From Rhodocyclaceae bacterium (GTDB lineage Bacteria; Pseudomonadota; Gammaproteobacteria; Burkholderiales; Rhodocyclaceae): DNA of 46,403 bases. Below the pieces are notes generated by a model that was not told the origin of the DNA, did not search any database, and saw nothing but the letters and a program-made list of their open reading frames with translations. This document shows positions 8,189-16,392 of the stretch, in pieces. The DNA lies in contig JAGRGD010000106.1 of assembly GCA_020445665.1 (NCBI GenBank), forward strand, positions 1 to 46,403, given 5' to 3'. Position 1 is the first letter of the stretch. Every line of letters begins with the position of its first letter. The position numbers and the translations under genes were made by a program.

Positions 8189-10675
8189 ATGAGTCTCGAC
8201 AACGTCGCCGACATCTATCCGCTGACGCCGATGCAGCGGCTGATGCTGATGCACAGCCTGCGTTCACCGGGCAGCTCGACACTGGTCAATCAGTTCCGTT
8301 TCCGATTGCTCAGGCCGCTCGACACCGAGCGTTTCGCCAGCGCCTGGCGGCAGGTCCTGTCGCGGCACGACGTGCTGCGCACGGCCTTCATCTGGGATGA
8401 TGTACCGCAGCCCCTGCAGGTGGTACGGCAGCAAGTGGCGCTGCCGTTCGACATCGTCGACCTGAGCGAACAGCCCGCGGCCGACCGATCGGCGCGCCGC
8501 GAGTCCGTGCTCCGCGCCGATCGCGAAGCCGGGTTCGACCTGCGGCGGGCGCCGCTGATGAGACTGACCCTCATCCATGAAGGCGATGACACCCACCTGT
8601 TCGTACTGAGCCGCCACCACCTGATTCTCGACCTGTGGTCGGCGCAGATCGTCTTCGACGAGGTGTTCGCTCTGTACCGGGCCTCAGGGGCGTCCGTGCT
8701 GCCCGCAGCGGGCCGCTTCCGGAGCTATCTGGCGTGGCTCGAATCACAGGACGGCAAGCGCGCCGAGGCCTACTGGCGTCACTATCTCGACGGATTCGAC
8801 ACGCCATCGCTGCTGTTCGGGCCGCACGCCACCAGAAGCCGCTGGACTGCCGAGGGGCAGTCCAGCGTCGAGCGCACGCTCGAACCAGAGGTCGCGGCCG
8901 CGCTCGAACAGCGGGCGAGGGCGCTAGGGCTGACCAGCGCGACCTTGCTGGAGGGGGCTCTCGCGCTGGTGATCTCCATCCTGTGCGACAAACGCGACGT
9001 GGCCTTTGGCCTCGCGGTGTCCGGCCGCCCCGCGCAGATTGACGATGTCGAGCGCATCGTCGGCTCCTTCATCAACAACGTACCGCTTCGAGCGGTCGTT
9101 GACGACGAGGCGAACAGCGTCGAGTGGCTCGGGCAGCTCCAGCGGGTGCACAGCGAGCGGGCAGACTTCGAGCATGTGTCGCCGATCGACCTGCACGGCT
9201 GGAGCGGCCTGCCAGCAGACTCGGCGCTGTTCGACCTCCTGGTTCTGCTGCAGGCGCCGATCAGCGGTGCGTCGAGCCTCGGGGCCGGCCTGGTCGTCGA
9301 GCCCCTCAGGGGTCCGATGGACTCCGCGTTTCCGATCACGCTGGCGGTCGAAACCGCTGCCGGCGATTGCCGGCTGACCGCCGTCCACGGAGCAACTGAT
9401 GTCGTTGCAGACGTGGCCGGGCGGCTCGTCGAGGCGCTCGCGGCTGCGATCGGTATCGTCTCGCAGGGCGTGCCCGAAAGGCTTGGTGATCTGCGCCACC
9501 GCATTGCTGCCGCGTGTCCGCCGCCGGCGACCGACTCCGCTCGTCGGGTCGCTGCCCTGCCGGAGGCCTGCGCCCGGACGCCTTCCGACGCGCCGGCCTC
9601 GGCCGATGCGACCCGGTTGCTCGAGATCTTCCGCCGTGCGATCGGCAACCCGGCCATCGGTCTTGATGACGACTTCTTCGCCGTTGGCGGGACATCGATC
9701 CAGGCGGCAGCGGCGTTCGCCCGGATCGAGCAGGAATTCGGCAAGCCGCTCCCTCTGTCGACCCTGTTCTCGGCCGGCAGCGTGCGAAGGCTGATGCAGG
9801 TGCTCGAACTACCGCCGGCGCCGGCGTCGTCGCTGGTCAGCATCCAGCGATTCGGTCGGCGACCGCCGATCGTCGCGGTGTCCGGCATCGGCGGCAATGT
9901 CGTCGGCCTGGCCGGACTGGCCCGGGCGCTGGGAGACGACCAGCCCCTGTTCGGCCTGCAGCCGAGGGCGCTCGACAGCGACGCGCGCCCGCCGACCCGG
10001 ATCGAGGAAATCGCCGCCGCCTACGTCGCGGAAGCCAAGGGCCTCGGCAACCGGCCGCTGGTCTTGCTCGGCGTGTGTTTCGGCGCCAACGTGGCCATCG
10101 AGATGGCCCACCAGCTCGAGGCGGGAGGGCAAAGGCCGGCGTTGGTGGTGGTCCTCGATCCAGCCTTCGAGGAGCCCACCGGCGGCAGCGCTGCGCGGCG
10201 ACCGGCGACCGAGACAAAGCTCGATTTCGTCGGCCATCGCCTGGCACGCATGGTGCGCGGCTTCCGCCAGCTGGAGGGTGCGCAGCGGCGCGCCTGGCTG
10301 CGCCAGAAATGGTCGACCCTGCTGGACAAGATCCGCCATCGCGACCTGTTCTACGGCGATCACCGCGAACTGCGCCAGCGTCGGGTCGAGGCGGCCAACC
10401 TGGCGGCCGCACGGAGCTACCGTCCACGCCCCTATGGCGGCGCCATCGAGGTGCTGCTGACGCGGGACCGCGACGTTCAGGGACCTGTCGACCCACGCGA
10501 CGCCTGGCGCGAAACCATGCGCCTCGAAATCCCGCCGGTGAGCGTGCCTGGCGCCGACACCGGCGATGCGCTGAGCCGCCATCCGGTGGCGCTCGCGCAG
10601 CAGTTGCGGCGCTGGATCGACCGGGTCGGCAAGCGCCGCCAGGAAGCCCGGGACGGCGTCACGAACGACGCCTGA
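8189..10675 (+). CDS. A-domain-less NRPS, C-T-TE, with Cys-type thioesterase
   Basis: An 828-residue terminal NRPS lacking any adenylation domain. The condensation domain begins with PLTPMQRLMLMH. Its active site at 143-149 reads HHLILDL, so both His and the Asp are present but the last Gly of HHxxxDG is Leu. After about residue 430 a linker leads to a carrier domain (GGTSI, Ser503) that must be loaded in trans. A type I thioesterase follows from about 550. Its nucleophile motif is GVCFG, giving Cys630 where GxSxG normally has Ser. Asp657 is 27 residues later, the same spacing as Ser80-Asp107 in surfactin TE. The usual VPGDH histidine position reads VPGAD (Asp790). The nearest His is 798. The ATG at 8189 follows the preceding NRPS by 43 bases. 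It should release, cyclise or transfer the product. Confidence 0.9.
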   Translation: MSLDNVADIYPLTPMQRLMLMHSLRSPGSSTLVNQFRFRLLRPLDTERFASAWRQVLSRHDVLRTAFIWDDVPQPLQVVRQQVALPFDIVDLSEQPAADRSARRESVLRADREAGFDLRRAPLMRLTLIHEGDDTHLFVLSRHHLILDLWSAQIVFDEVFALYRASGASVLPAAGRFRSYLAWLESQDGKRAEAYWRHYLDGFDTPSLLFGPHATRSRWTAEGQSSVERTLEPEVAAALEQRARALGLTSATLLEGALALVISILCDKRDVAFGLAVSGRPAQIDDVERIVGSFINNVPLRAVVDDEANSVEWLGQLQRVHSERADFEHVSPIDLHGWSGLPADSALFDLLVLLQAPISGASSLGAGLVVEPLRGPMDSAFPITLAVETAAGDCRLTAVHGATDVVADVAGRLVEALAAAIGIVSQGVPERLGDLRHRIAAACPPPATDSARRVAALPEACARTPSDAPASADATRLLEIFRRAIGNPAIGLDDDFFAVGGTSIQAAAAFARIEQEFGKPLPLSTLFSAGSVRRLMQVLELPPAPASSLVSIQRFGRRPPIVAVSGIGGNVVGLAGLARALGDDQPLFGLQPRALDSDARPPTRIEEIAAAYVAEAKGLGNRPLVLLGVCFGANVAIEMAHQLEAGGQRPALVVVLDPAFEEPTGGSAARRPATETKLDFVGHRLARMVRGFRQLEGAQRRAWLRQKWSTLLDKIRHRDLFYGDHRELRQRRVEAANLAAARSYRPRPYGGAIEVLLTRDRDVQGPVDPRDAWRETMRLEIPPVSVPGADTGDALSRHPVALAQQLRRWIDRVGKRRQEARDGVTNDA

Positions 10676-10690
10676 CCGCCTCGCGGTCAG
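10672..10690. terminator. hairpin between convergent NRPS arms
   Basis: Perfect 8-bp arms CTGACCGC (10,672-10,679) and GCGGTCAG (10,683-10,690) flank a 3-base loop. The arms contain the TGA stop of the rightward NRPS (10,673-10,675) and, on the other strand, the TGA stop of the leftward methyltransferase (10,687-10,689). No U-tract follows on either side, so it may act as a bidirectional barrier or mRNA 3' end rather than a classical intrinsic terminator. Confidence 0.45.
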
Positions 10691-11742
10691 CGCCAGAGGT
10701 GGGCCACGGTGAGCGCGCAATCGCCGATCAGCGGAGCGCTGCGATCCGGCGCGACGACCTCCCCCAGCGCCACCTGCTCATGGGCGATGATGCGACCGGA
10801 AGGCGCGAGCTTCGGCAGCATCTCGGGGACCAGGATGGACAAGGCGCGGACCGGAACGAACAGGAAGATCACGGTCGCCTCCGAGCCGTCGAAGCCCCTG
10901 CTGTCGTCGTGACGGATCTGAATGCGGTCGCCGAGCCCCGCCTCGGAGATCCGCTCGCGGGCCACAGCGCACAGCCCCGCCTGGGCCTCGATGCCGATGC
11001 CGCGGCAGCCGACGCGCCGAGCCGCCTCGATGAGCACTCGCCCGTCGCCGCAGCCGATGTCGACGACGACATCCTCAGGCCGCAATGCCGCAAACTCGAA
11101 CAGCGCGGGCATCAAGGCGCGCGGCGTTCCGCGAAGCTCGCCGAGCGACACGGTGTCGATGGCCGGCGGCGGCCGCTGACGGACCCGGCGCAGCAGGCTG
11201 CGCAAAGCCTTGAGGGGATAGCGCAGGGCGAGGGCACGGCCGGCCTTCCGGCTCGCTTGCCAGCGCAGGCGCAGGCAGCTAGAGGCGTCGTCCAGTCGGC
11301 ACATCGTCAGTTCGCTGTTGCGCAGCCTGAACGACTCCCAATGCAGGGTATCGGTTGACGCCGGACACCAGAAGCCGGCGGACTTGAGCCAGTCCACCGC
11401 GCCGGTAGGATCGTCGCCGGCCAGCGAGAGCGTGCAGAGGTGGTATTGCAAGGCCCGCGATTCCGCAACTTCCACGGCGCAGGGGATCGATGCATCCCGC
11501 AGCCCGTCGGCGACCGAATGGGCGAGCGCGAGCGACTGCTCGCCGATGCGCAGACACGCCCGCCGCGCGGCATCCACCAACAGCGCGTCGTCCGGGTGCA
11601 GCCGGCCGGCAGCGGCCAGCAACGTCTCGGCGACTTCATACAGGCGGTCGTCGTGAATCGCCGCGCGGAGCGCGTCGTCGATGGCGGCGTCATGTGCCCG
11701 GGGATGGATGGCTGGGCGGGTCACCGTTGACCTTGCCGGCAC
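10687..11742 (-). CDS. SAM-dependent methyltransferase with long N-terminal extension
   Basis: A 351-residue protein whose C-terminal half is a class I methyltransferase. VVDIGCGDGRVL places motif I around Asp228, followed by GIGIE and the strand IFLFVPV. About 200 N-terminal residues (helical, Ala/Arg-rich, three Cys) match nothing I recognise and may bind the acceptor or a carrier protein. It is the last gene of the leftward arm, nine bases after the NRPS stop, and its stop faces the rightward NRPS stop. GTG 11,742 gives the longest frame. GTG 11,724 has a better ribosome site (AAGG six bases upstream) and may be the true start. Role: probable tailoring methylation of the peptide; acceptor unknown. 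Confidence 0.72.
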   Translation of the reverse strand: MPARSTVTRPAIHPRAHDAAIDDALRAAIHDDRLYEVAETLLAAAGRLHPDDALLVDAARRACLRIGEQSLALAHSVADGLRDASIPCAVEVAESRALQYHLCTLSLAGDDPTGAVDWLKSAGFWCPASTDTLHWESFRLRNSELTMCRLDDASSCLRLRWQASRKAGRALALRYPLKALRSLLRRVRQRPPPAIDTVSLGELRGTPRALMPALFEFAALRPEDVVVDIGCGDGRVLIEAARRVGCRGIGIEAQAGLCAVARERISEAGLGDRIQIRHDDSRGFDGSEATVIFLFVPVRALSILVPEMLPKLAPSGRIIAHEQVALGEVVAPDRSAPLIGDCALTVAHLWR

Positions 11743-11751
11743 GCGTCGGCG

Positions 11752-14700
11752 CTAGCCTTCGGGGCCGCGCTCATCGGCGGCCTTAAGCTGGCGGGCGATC
11801 GCCTTCAGCGCGTCCGCGTCCAGCTTCGCCAGCGCGAAGGGCTCGGCCGCAGCCTCGGGCGCTGCCGGCTCGCCTCGGGCGTCGGCGGCCTCTGCGGGAA
11901 CGGCGACCGCGGCGGCCTGCCCGGCGACGGTCGGGTGCGCGAAGAAATCGGCCGAGCTGATCTCGTAACCTGCACGGTTGGCCCTCGCGAGCACGCGAAT
12001 GCTGAGCAGCGAATCTCCACCGAGCTGAAAGAAGTTGTCGTCGATGCCCACGCGCGAGACCCCCAGTGCCTCCTTCCAGATGCGCGCCAGAGTGCGTTCG
12101 ATTTCATTGCGCGGCGCCCGGTAGTCGCTCGCCGCGGCGGCGGCGGCATCGCGCGCGCGGAGCGCGTTGCGATCGATCTTGCCGCCCGGCGCGCGCGGCA
12201 GCGAGGCCAGCACGACGAATCCGTTGGGAACCATGTACTCGGGCAGCCGCTCGCCCAGCGCCGCCCGGAGTTCGGCGACCTCGGGGGTACGGCCATCCCC
12301 TTCGAGGTAGGCCATCAGCGGCGCGGACAGCCGGGCGCCGCCCGCACTGGCCTGCCCGCGGTCGGCAAGCACCACGGCCGCGGCTCGGACTCCCGGCTGC
12401 TGCAGAAGGATCTGCTCGATCTCCTGTGGCTCGACGCGATGACCGCGCACCTTGATTTGCTCATCGACCCTGCCCAGGAAGCTCAACTCCCCATTGTCCT
12501 CGAAGCGCACCCGGTCGCCGGATCGATACAGCCGAGCCCCACCGCGCTCGTCGAACGGACTGGGAACGAACCGCTCACCGGTCAGCTGCGGGCTGTTCAG
12601 ATAGCCACGTGCGACGCCGGCGCCGCCGATGTAGAGCTCGCCGGCCAGGCCAGCAGGCCGAGGCCGCCGGTCCCGCCCCAGCACGTACACCTGCCAGCCG
12701 CAAATCGGCCGCCCGATCGGGGGCGTGTCGAAATCATCGACGCGCCTGTCCAGGCGGGCGAAGGTACTCCATACGCAGGCCTCCGAGGGGCCGTACTCAT
12801 TGAAAAGCGCGGTCTGCGGCAGCGTCTGCCGGTGGCGCTCGACCAGCTCCCGAGGGCACGCTTCTCCGGCGACGATGACGCAGCGCAGGCCGGACAGGCG
12901 CTGCCCCGCGTCGTCCTCGAGCAGCAGCTGGTGGATCGACGGCAGGCACAACAGGTGGCTCGCCCGACGCGTAGCGATAATGTCGGCGATCTCGGCAAGG
13001 GATTGCTCCTGGCGGGTGCGTGGCAGGACCAGCGTCCCGCCCGCGGACAACGTCCAGAAGATGCCGGCCACCGAGCTGTCGCTTGCCAGCGATGACAGCA
13101 GGACGAATCGGCTCGGCGGCTCGTGGTAATGGATTTTCCGTGCCGCGGTCGATGCGGCCAGATTGCCGTGGCTGACCATCACACCTTTCGGCCGGCCGGT
13201 CGAGCCGGACGTGTACATCAGGTAGGCCAGCGCATCCGGGGCGCAAGTGTGCCCTTCCGGCACGCGCGATGCGCCCACCGGCGGACGGTCGACGATGACC
13301 GTGCCCAGCGCATGCGGCGGCAAGCGCTCCGACAGGGCGGTATCGGTCAGCACCAGAGCACAAGCTCCGTCTCGCTGCGCGGCTGCGATATCGGCCAGCA
13401 CCGCCTCGGTGCGCGCCGCGGGAAAGGCCGGATCCAGCGCGACGTACGCAGCGCCAGACTTGAGCACGGCGAGAATGGCGGCGATCGCGCGTGGTCCGCG
13501 CTCGAGGAAGATCGCGCCGATGCCGCGTGCCCCCATGCCCGCATGGCACAGCGTCGCGGCCAGGCGGTCGACCTGCTCGAGCAGCTCCCGGTAGCTCAGG
13601 CTGCTCCCGTCCTGCTCGAGCGCGATCGCGTCCGGCGTGCGACTGCCGACCCGGGCAATGGTCTCGTGCAATGCCTCGAATCCGGAGGCGGTCCCGCCGT
13701 CGGCGCCGCTCCAGTCCCGAAGCAGCTGGCGGCGCTCCCGATCCGACAGGAGATCGACGCTGGCGAGAGGCTGCTCGGCGCTGGAGATCAGCGTGGCGAG
13801 GCACTGTTCGAAATGGTGCAACAGCCGACTGGCCGCACTGCGGGAGACGCGCGCCCGATCATGGACGGCGGTCAGCACGAAGGGGTCCCCGGGGCGCACC
13901 AGCAGGGCCAGCGGATAGTTGCCGTATTCGACGAAAGACTCGTCCTCGACCTGCCAGGGCTGACTCGCAGCGCCCCCCTCCGGCACAGACTGATGGACAA
14001 GCAGGGTCTCGAACAGGGGCTGCCCGGGCGCCAGCGCGCTGAGGCGCTGTGCGTCGGCGAGCGACATGTGCTGGTGCTCGCCGGCCGCCAGCTGATCCTG
14101 CTGCAGCGCGCGCAACCAGTCGCCGACCTGTCTCTCCGGCGGGAGCTTGCTGCGCACCGCGACGGTGTTGATGAACATGCCGACGGTGCGATCGACATCG
14201 ACCAGCTCGGCCGGCCTCCCGGCCTGCGCGGTGCCGAATACCACGTCGGGCGTGTCGGAATAGCGGGCGAGCAGCAGCGCCCAGGCGCCGACGAACAGCG
14301 TACTGCGGGTGACACGCTGCTGGCGCGCGAACCGGTCGATACCCGCCAGCGCGTCGGACGCGAGCCGATGGGCGACCGCATCGAAGCCGCGCGCCGGGCG
14401 CGCCGGGTCGGCGACCGGTCGTGGCAGGGACAGGTCGGTGGGGGCGGTGACGTCCCCGAGCACGCTGCGCCAGTATTGCTCGTCGCGGGACCGGTCGCGC
14501 GACGCCAGCCACTTGACATACCCTTCGAAGCGTCCGGCGGCCGGCAGGGATTCGGCCATGCCGGACGCGAGCCCCGCATAGAGACGGCCGACCTCGTCGA
14601 GCAGCAGGCGAAGCGACCAGCCGTCGAACAGAAGGTGGTGATACGTGAACAGGAAGCGGTGCACGTCGGCGGCGGTTCTGACCAGCAACAATCCGAACAG

Positions 14701-15069
14701 CGGCGCCCTGTCGAGTTCGACACCCTGCGCCCGTTGCGCCTCGACCACCGTGCGCCAGCGCGTCTGGGGATCACCGCTGGCGTCGCGCCAGTCTTCGAAG
14801 CGCCACGGCAGCGCGACTCGCTCGCGGACGATCTGCAAGGGCCGCTGTTCCTGGCGCCGCCACGCGAACAGCGTGCGCAGGGCGCCATGGCGCTCCACGA
14901 CCCGCTCCCACGCCTGCCGCAGAAGGTCCGGCTCGAGCGGGCCGCGCAGGGTCGCCGAGTACTGCCCAAGATAGGTCCCGGGGTCGTCGCTGCGCAGGCA
15001 GTGGTAGAGGATGCCTTCCTGCAGCGGGGTCAGCCCGAAGACCGACTCGATGTTCCGCTTGTCCGTCAT
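11752..15069 (-). CDS. nonribosomal peptide synthetase, C-A-T module
   Basis: A 1,105-residue one-module NRPS on the strand opposite the other two. The C domain starts LTPLQEGILYH, a motif common in D-C-L-type domains, and has intact HHLLFDG at 144-150. The A domain has A3 YLMYTSGSTGRPKG at 616, core ASDSSVAGIFW, FNEYGPSEACVW, LYRSGDRVRF and Lys in GGKIDRNAL. My manual specificity reading is D-S-A-C-I-A-E-V-W-K, which I do not recognise. The carrier site is GGDSL, Ser1020. About 60 Ala/Glu-rich residues follow and end in a helix (LAKLDADALKAIARQL) that resembles C-terminal docking helices. ATG at 15,069 lies 18 bases after the HupE-like gene. No epimerase or thioesterase domain is present, so its product must move to another subunit. 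Confidence 0.92.
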   Translation of the reverse strand: MTDKRNIESVFGLTPLQEGILYHCLRSDDPGTYLGQYSATLRGPLEPDLLRQAWERVVERHGALRTLFAWRRQEQRPLQIVRERVALPWRFEDWRDASGDPQTRWRTVVEAQRAQGVELDRAPLFGLLLVRTAADVHRFLFTYHHLLFDGWSLRLLLDEVGRLYAGLASGMAESLPAAGRFEGYVKWLASRDRSRDEQYWRSVLGDVTAPTDLSLPRPVADPARPARGFDAVAHRLASDALAGIDRFARQQRVTRSTLFVGAWALLLARYSDTPDVVFGTAQAGRPAELVDVDRTVGMFINTVAVRSKLPPERQVGDWLRALQQDQLAAGEHQHMSLADAQRLSALAPGQPLFETLLVHQSVPEGGAASQPWQVEDESFVEYGNYPLALLVRPGDPFVLTAVHDRARVSRSAASRLLHHFEQCLATLISSAEQPLASVDLLSDRERRQLLRDWSGADGGTASGFEALHETIARVGSRTPDAIALEQDGSSLSYRELLEQVDRLAATLCHAGMGARGIGAIFLERGPRAIAAILAVLKSGAAYVALDPAFPAARTEAVLADIAAAQRDGACALVLTDTALSERLPPHALGTVIVDRPPVGASRVPEGHTCAPDALAYLMYTSGSTGRPKGVMVSHGNLAASTAARKIHYHEPPSRFVLLSSLASDSSVAGIFWTLSAGGTLVLPRTRQEQSLAEIADIIATRRASHLLCLPSIHQLLLEDDAGQRLSGLRCVIVAGEACPRELVERHRQTLPQTALFNEYGPSEACVWSTFARLDRRVDDFDTPPIGRPICGWQVYVLGRDRRPRPAGLAGELYIGGAGVARGYLNSPQLTGERFVPSPFDERGGARLYRSGDRVRFEDNGELSFLGRVDEQIKVRGHRVEPQEIEQILLQQPGVRAAAVVLADRGQASAGGARLSAPLMAYLEGDGRTPEVAELRAALGERLPEYMVPNGFVVLASLPRAPGGKIDRNALRARDAAAAAASDYRAPRNEIERTLARIWKEALGVSRVGIDDNFFQLGGDSLLSIRVLARANRAGYEISSADFFAHPTVAGQAAAVAVPAEAADARGEPAAPEAAAEPFALAKLDADALKAIARQLKAADERGPEG

Positions 15070-15087
15070 GCCGTGCCGGCCCGTACG

Positions 15088-16392
15088 TCAGACCAGGAAG
15101 GCGAGCAGGCGCTGGGCATACTCGCCGGCGGGCAGGTCGACATCGAAGGCGCGCTCGATGAACCAGTAGCTGGCGACCAGGATCAGGCAGGAAGCCGCTC
15201 CCTGGATGCCGAAGCGCAGGTAGGTCCAGTGCGAGCGGATCAGGAACAGCAGCGGAAAGAAGACCAGCAGGATGATGATCTGGCCGAGCTCGACGCCCAG
15301 GTTGAAGCCGAGCAGGGTCAGCGGCAGGTAGTCGCCGTGGATGTTCATGTCGAGCAGGATGCCGGCGAAGCCCGCGCCGTGAAAGAGGCCGAAGGCGAAC
15401 ACCACCAGCGTGAGTCTCGAGCGAAATATCGGGACGAACACCTCGAGGGCCGCGATCGCTATCGACGCTGCGATGACCGATTCGACGATGCGACTGTCGA
15501 TGGCCAGCGTCTCGAGGGTGGTCAGGCTCAGCGTGATCGAATGGGCGACGGTGAACACGGTGACCACCTTGAGCACGTTCCAGGCGGCGCTGCGGAAGTC
15601 GGCGACCCCCCGCCAGCGGCCGTTCTCGCGCTGCACGACCGAGGTCAGCAGGAGCGCGAAGAGGAACATCACATGATCGATGCCTTCGATGATGTGATGC
15701 ATGCCGAGCAGCGCCATGCTCCACATGCCGCTCAGCAGCGTGGAGCCGGAGAGGTCGAGGCGCTGTGTCGAGGCATCTCCGGCAAAGGTCAGGGCCACGC
15801 TGGCTTCGTTTGCGAAGGTGCCTGCACGCCAGCTGTTCTCGATCAGCACCAGGCCCTGTTGCTTGGGGTCCACTTCGAACATCACGCCGTAGGCGACATC
15901 GATGTACTCCGGCGGGCCGCCGGGCAGCGCCACGGTGAACTCGCTCAGGATGTACTGCGCCAGCTTGGGGCTGCGCAGCGTCGTCGACGCCGTTTCCAGC
16001 CGTGCGGGCTCGCCGCCCGGCGCCAGTGTCACCTTGCTGCGCAGATAGTCCGCGATGCGCTCCTGGTACGGTTCCACCTGCGCCGTGGTGAGGCTGCCGT
16101 CGGTGGCCAGATCGAGACCCAGCGCGGCGTTGAGGTCACTGGCGGTGACTTCGAAGCGTGCCGTCAGCTGCGTCTCCGTGAAGCTCAGATACAGGTAGGT
16201 CTGGCCCAGCGAGTGGGCGAAGCCGCTGGCGCTCATCAACATGCCCGCCAGGATCAGCACCAGCCGTGCGGCTCGCGCCACGACGGGCGTGATCGAAAGC
16301 GACCGCAAATGCTTCAGGCATCCCGTCGCGCGCCAGCATCGAGCGTCCAAGGCGCCAGGCTGCCGGCAGCGAGAGGTGGTGAGGGTCGACAT
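15088..16392 (-). CDS. HupE/UreJ-like membrane protein with large periplasmic domain
   Basis: A 434-residue inner-membrane protein. A signal peptide (hydrophobic stretch VLILAGMLMSASGFAHS) precedes a periplasmic domain of about 180 residues starting GQTYLYLSFTE. Then come six or so membrane helices with the family motifs HHIIEGIDHVMFL and FGLFHGAGFAG. HupE/UreJ proteins are linked to nickel/cobalt handling, but many members with this layout are uncharacterised. ATG 16,392 has AAGGAG nine bases upstream. GTG 16,281 would give a more standard signal peptide but no clear ribosome site. The N-terminal coding sequence overlaps the upstream acyltransferase frame. It lies 18 bases before the NRPS at 15,069, so it is transcribed with the cluster. 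It may import or export a metal or product, or be a bystander. Confidence 0.75.
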   Translation of the reverse strand: MSTLTTSRCRQPGALDARCWRATGCLKHLRSLSITPVVARAARLVLILAGMLMSASGFAHSLGQTYLYLSFTETQLTARFEVTASDLNAALGLDLATDGSLTTAQVEPYQERIADYLRSKVTLAPGGEPARLETASTTLRSPKLAQYILSEFTVALPGGPPEYIDVAYGVMFEVDPKQQGLVLIENSWRAGTFANEASVALTFAGDASTQRLDLSGSTLLSGMWSMALLGMHHIIEGIDHVMFLFALLLTSVVQRENGRWRGVADFRSAAWNVLKVVTVFTVAHSITLSLTTLETLAIDSRIVESVIAASIAIAALEVFVPIFRSRLTLVVFAFGLFHGAGFAGILLDMNIHGDYLPLTLLGFNLGVELGQIIILLVFFPLLFLIRSHWTYLRFGIQGAASCLILVASYWFIERAFDVDLPAGEYAQRLLAFLV

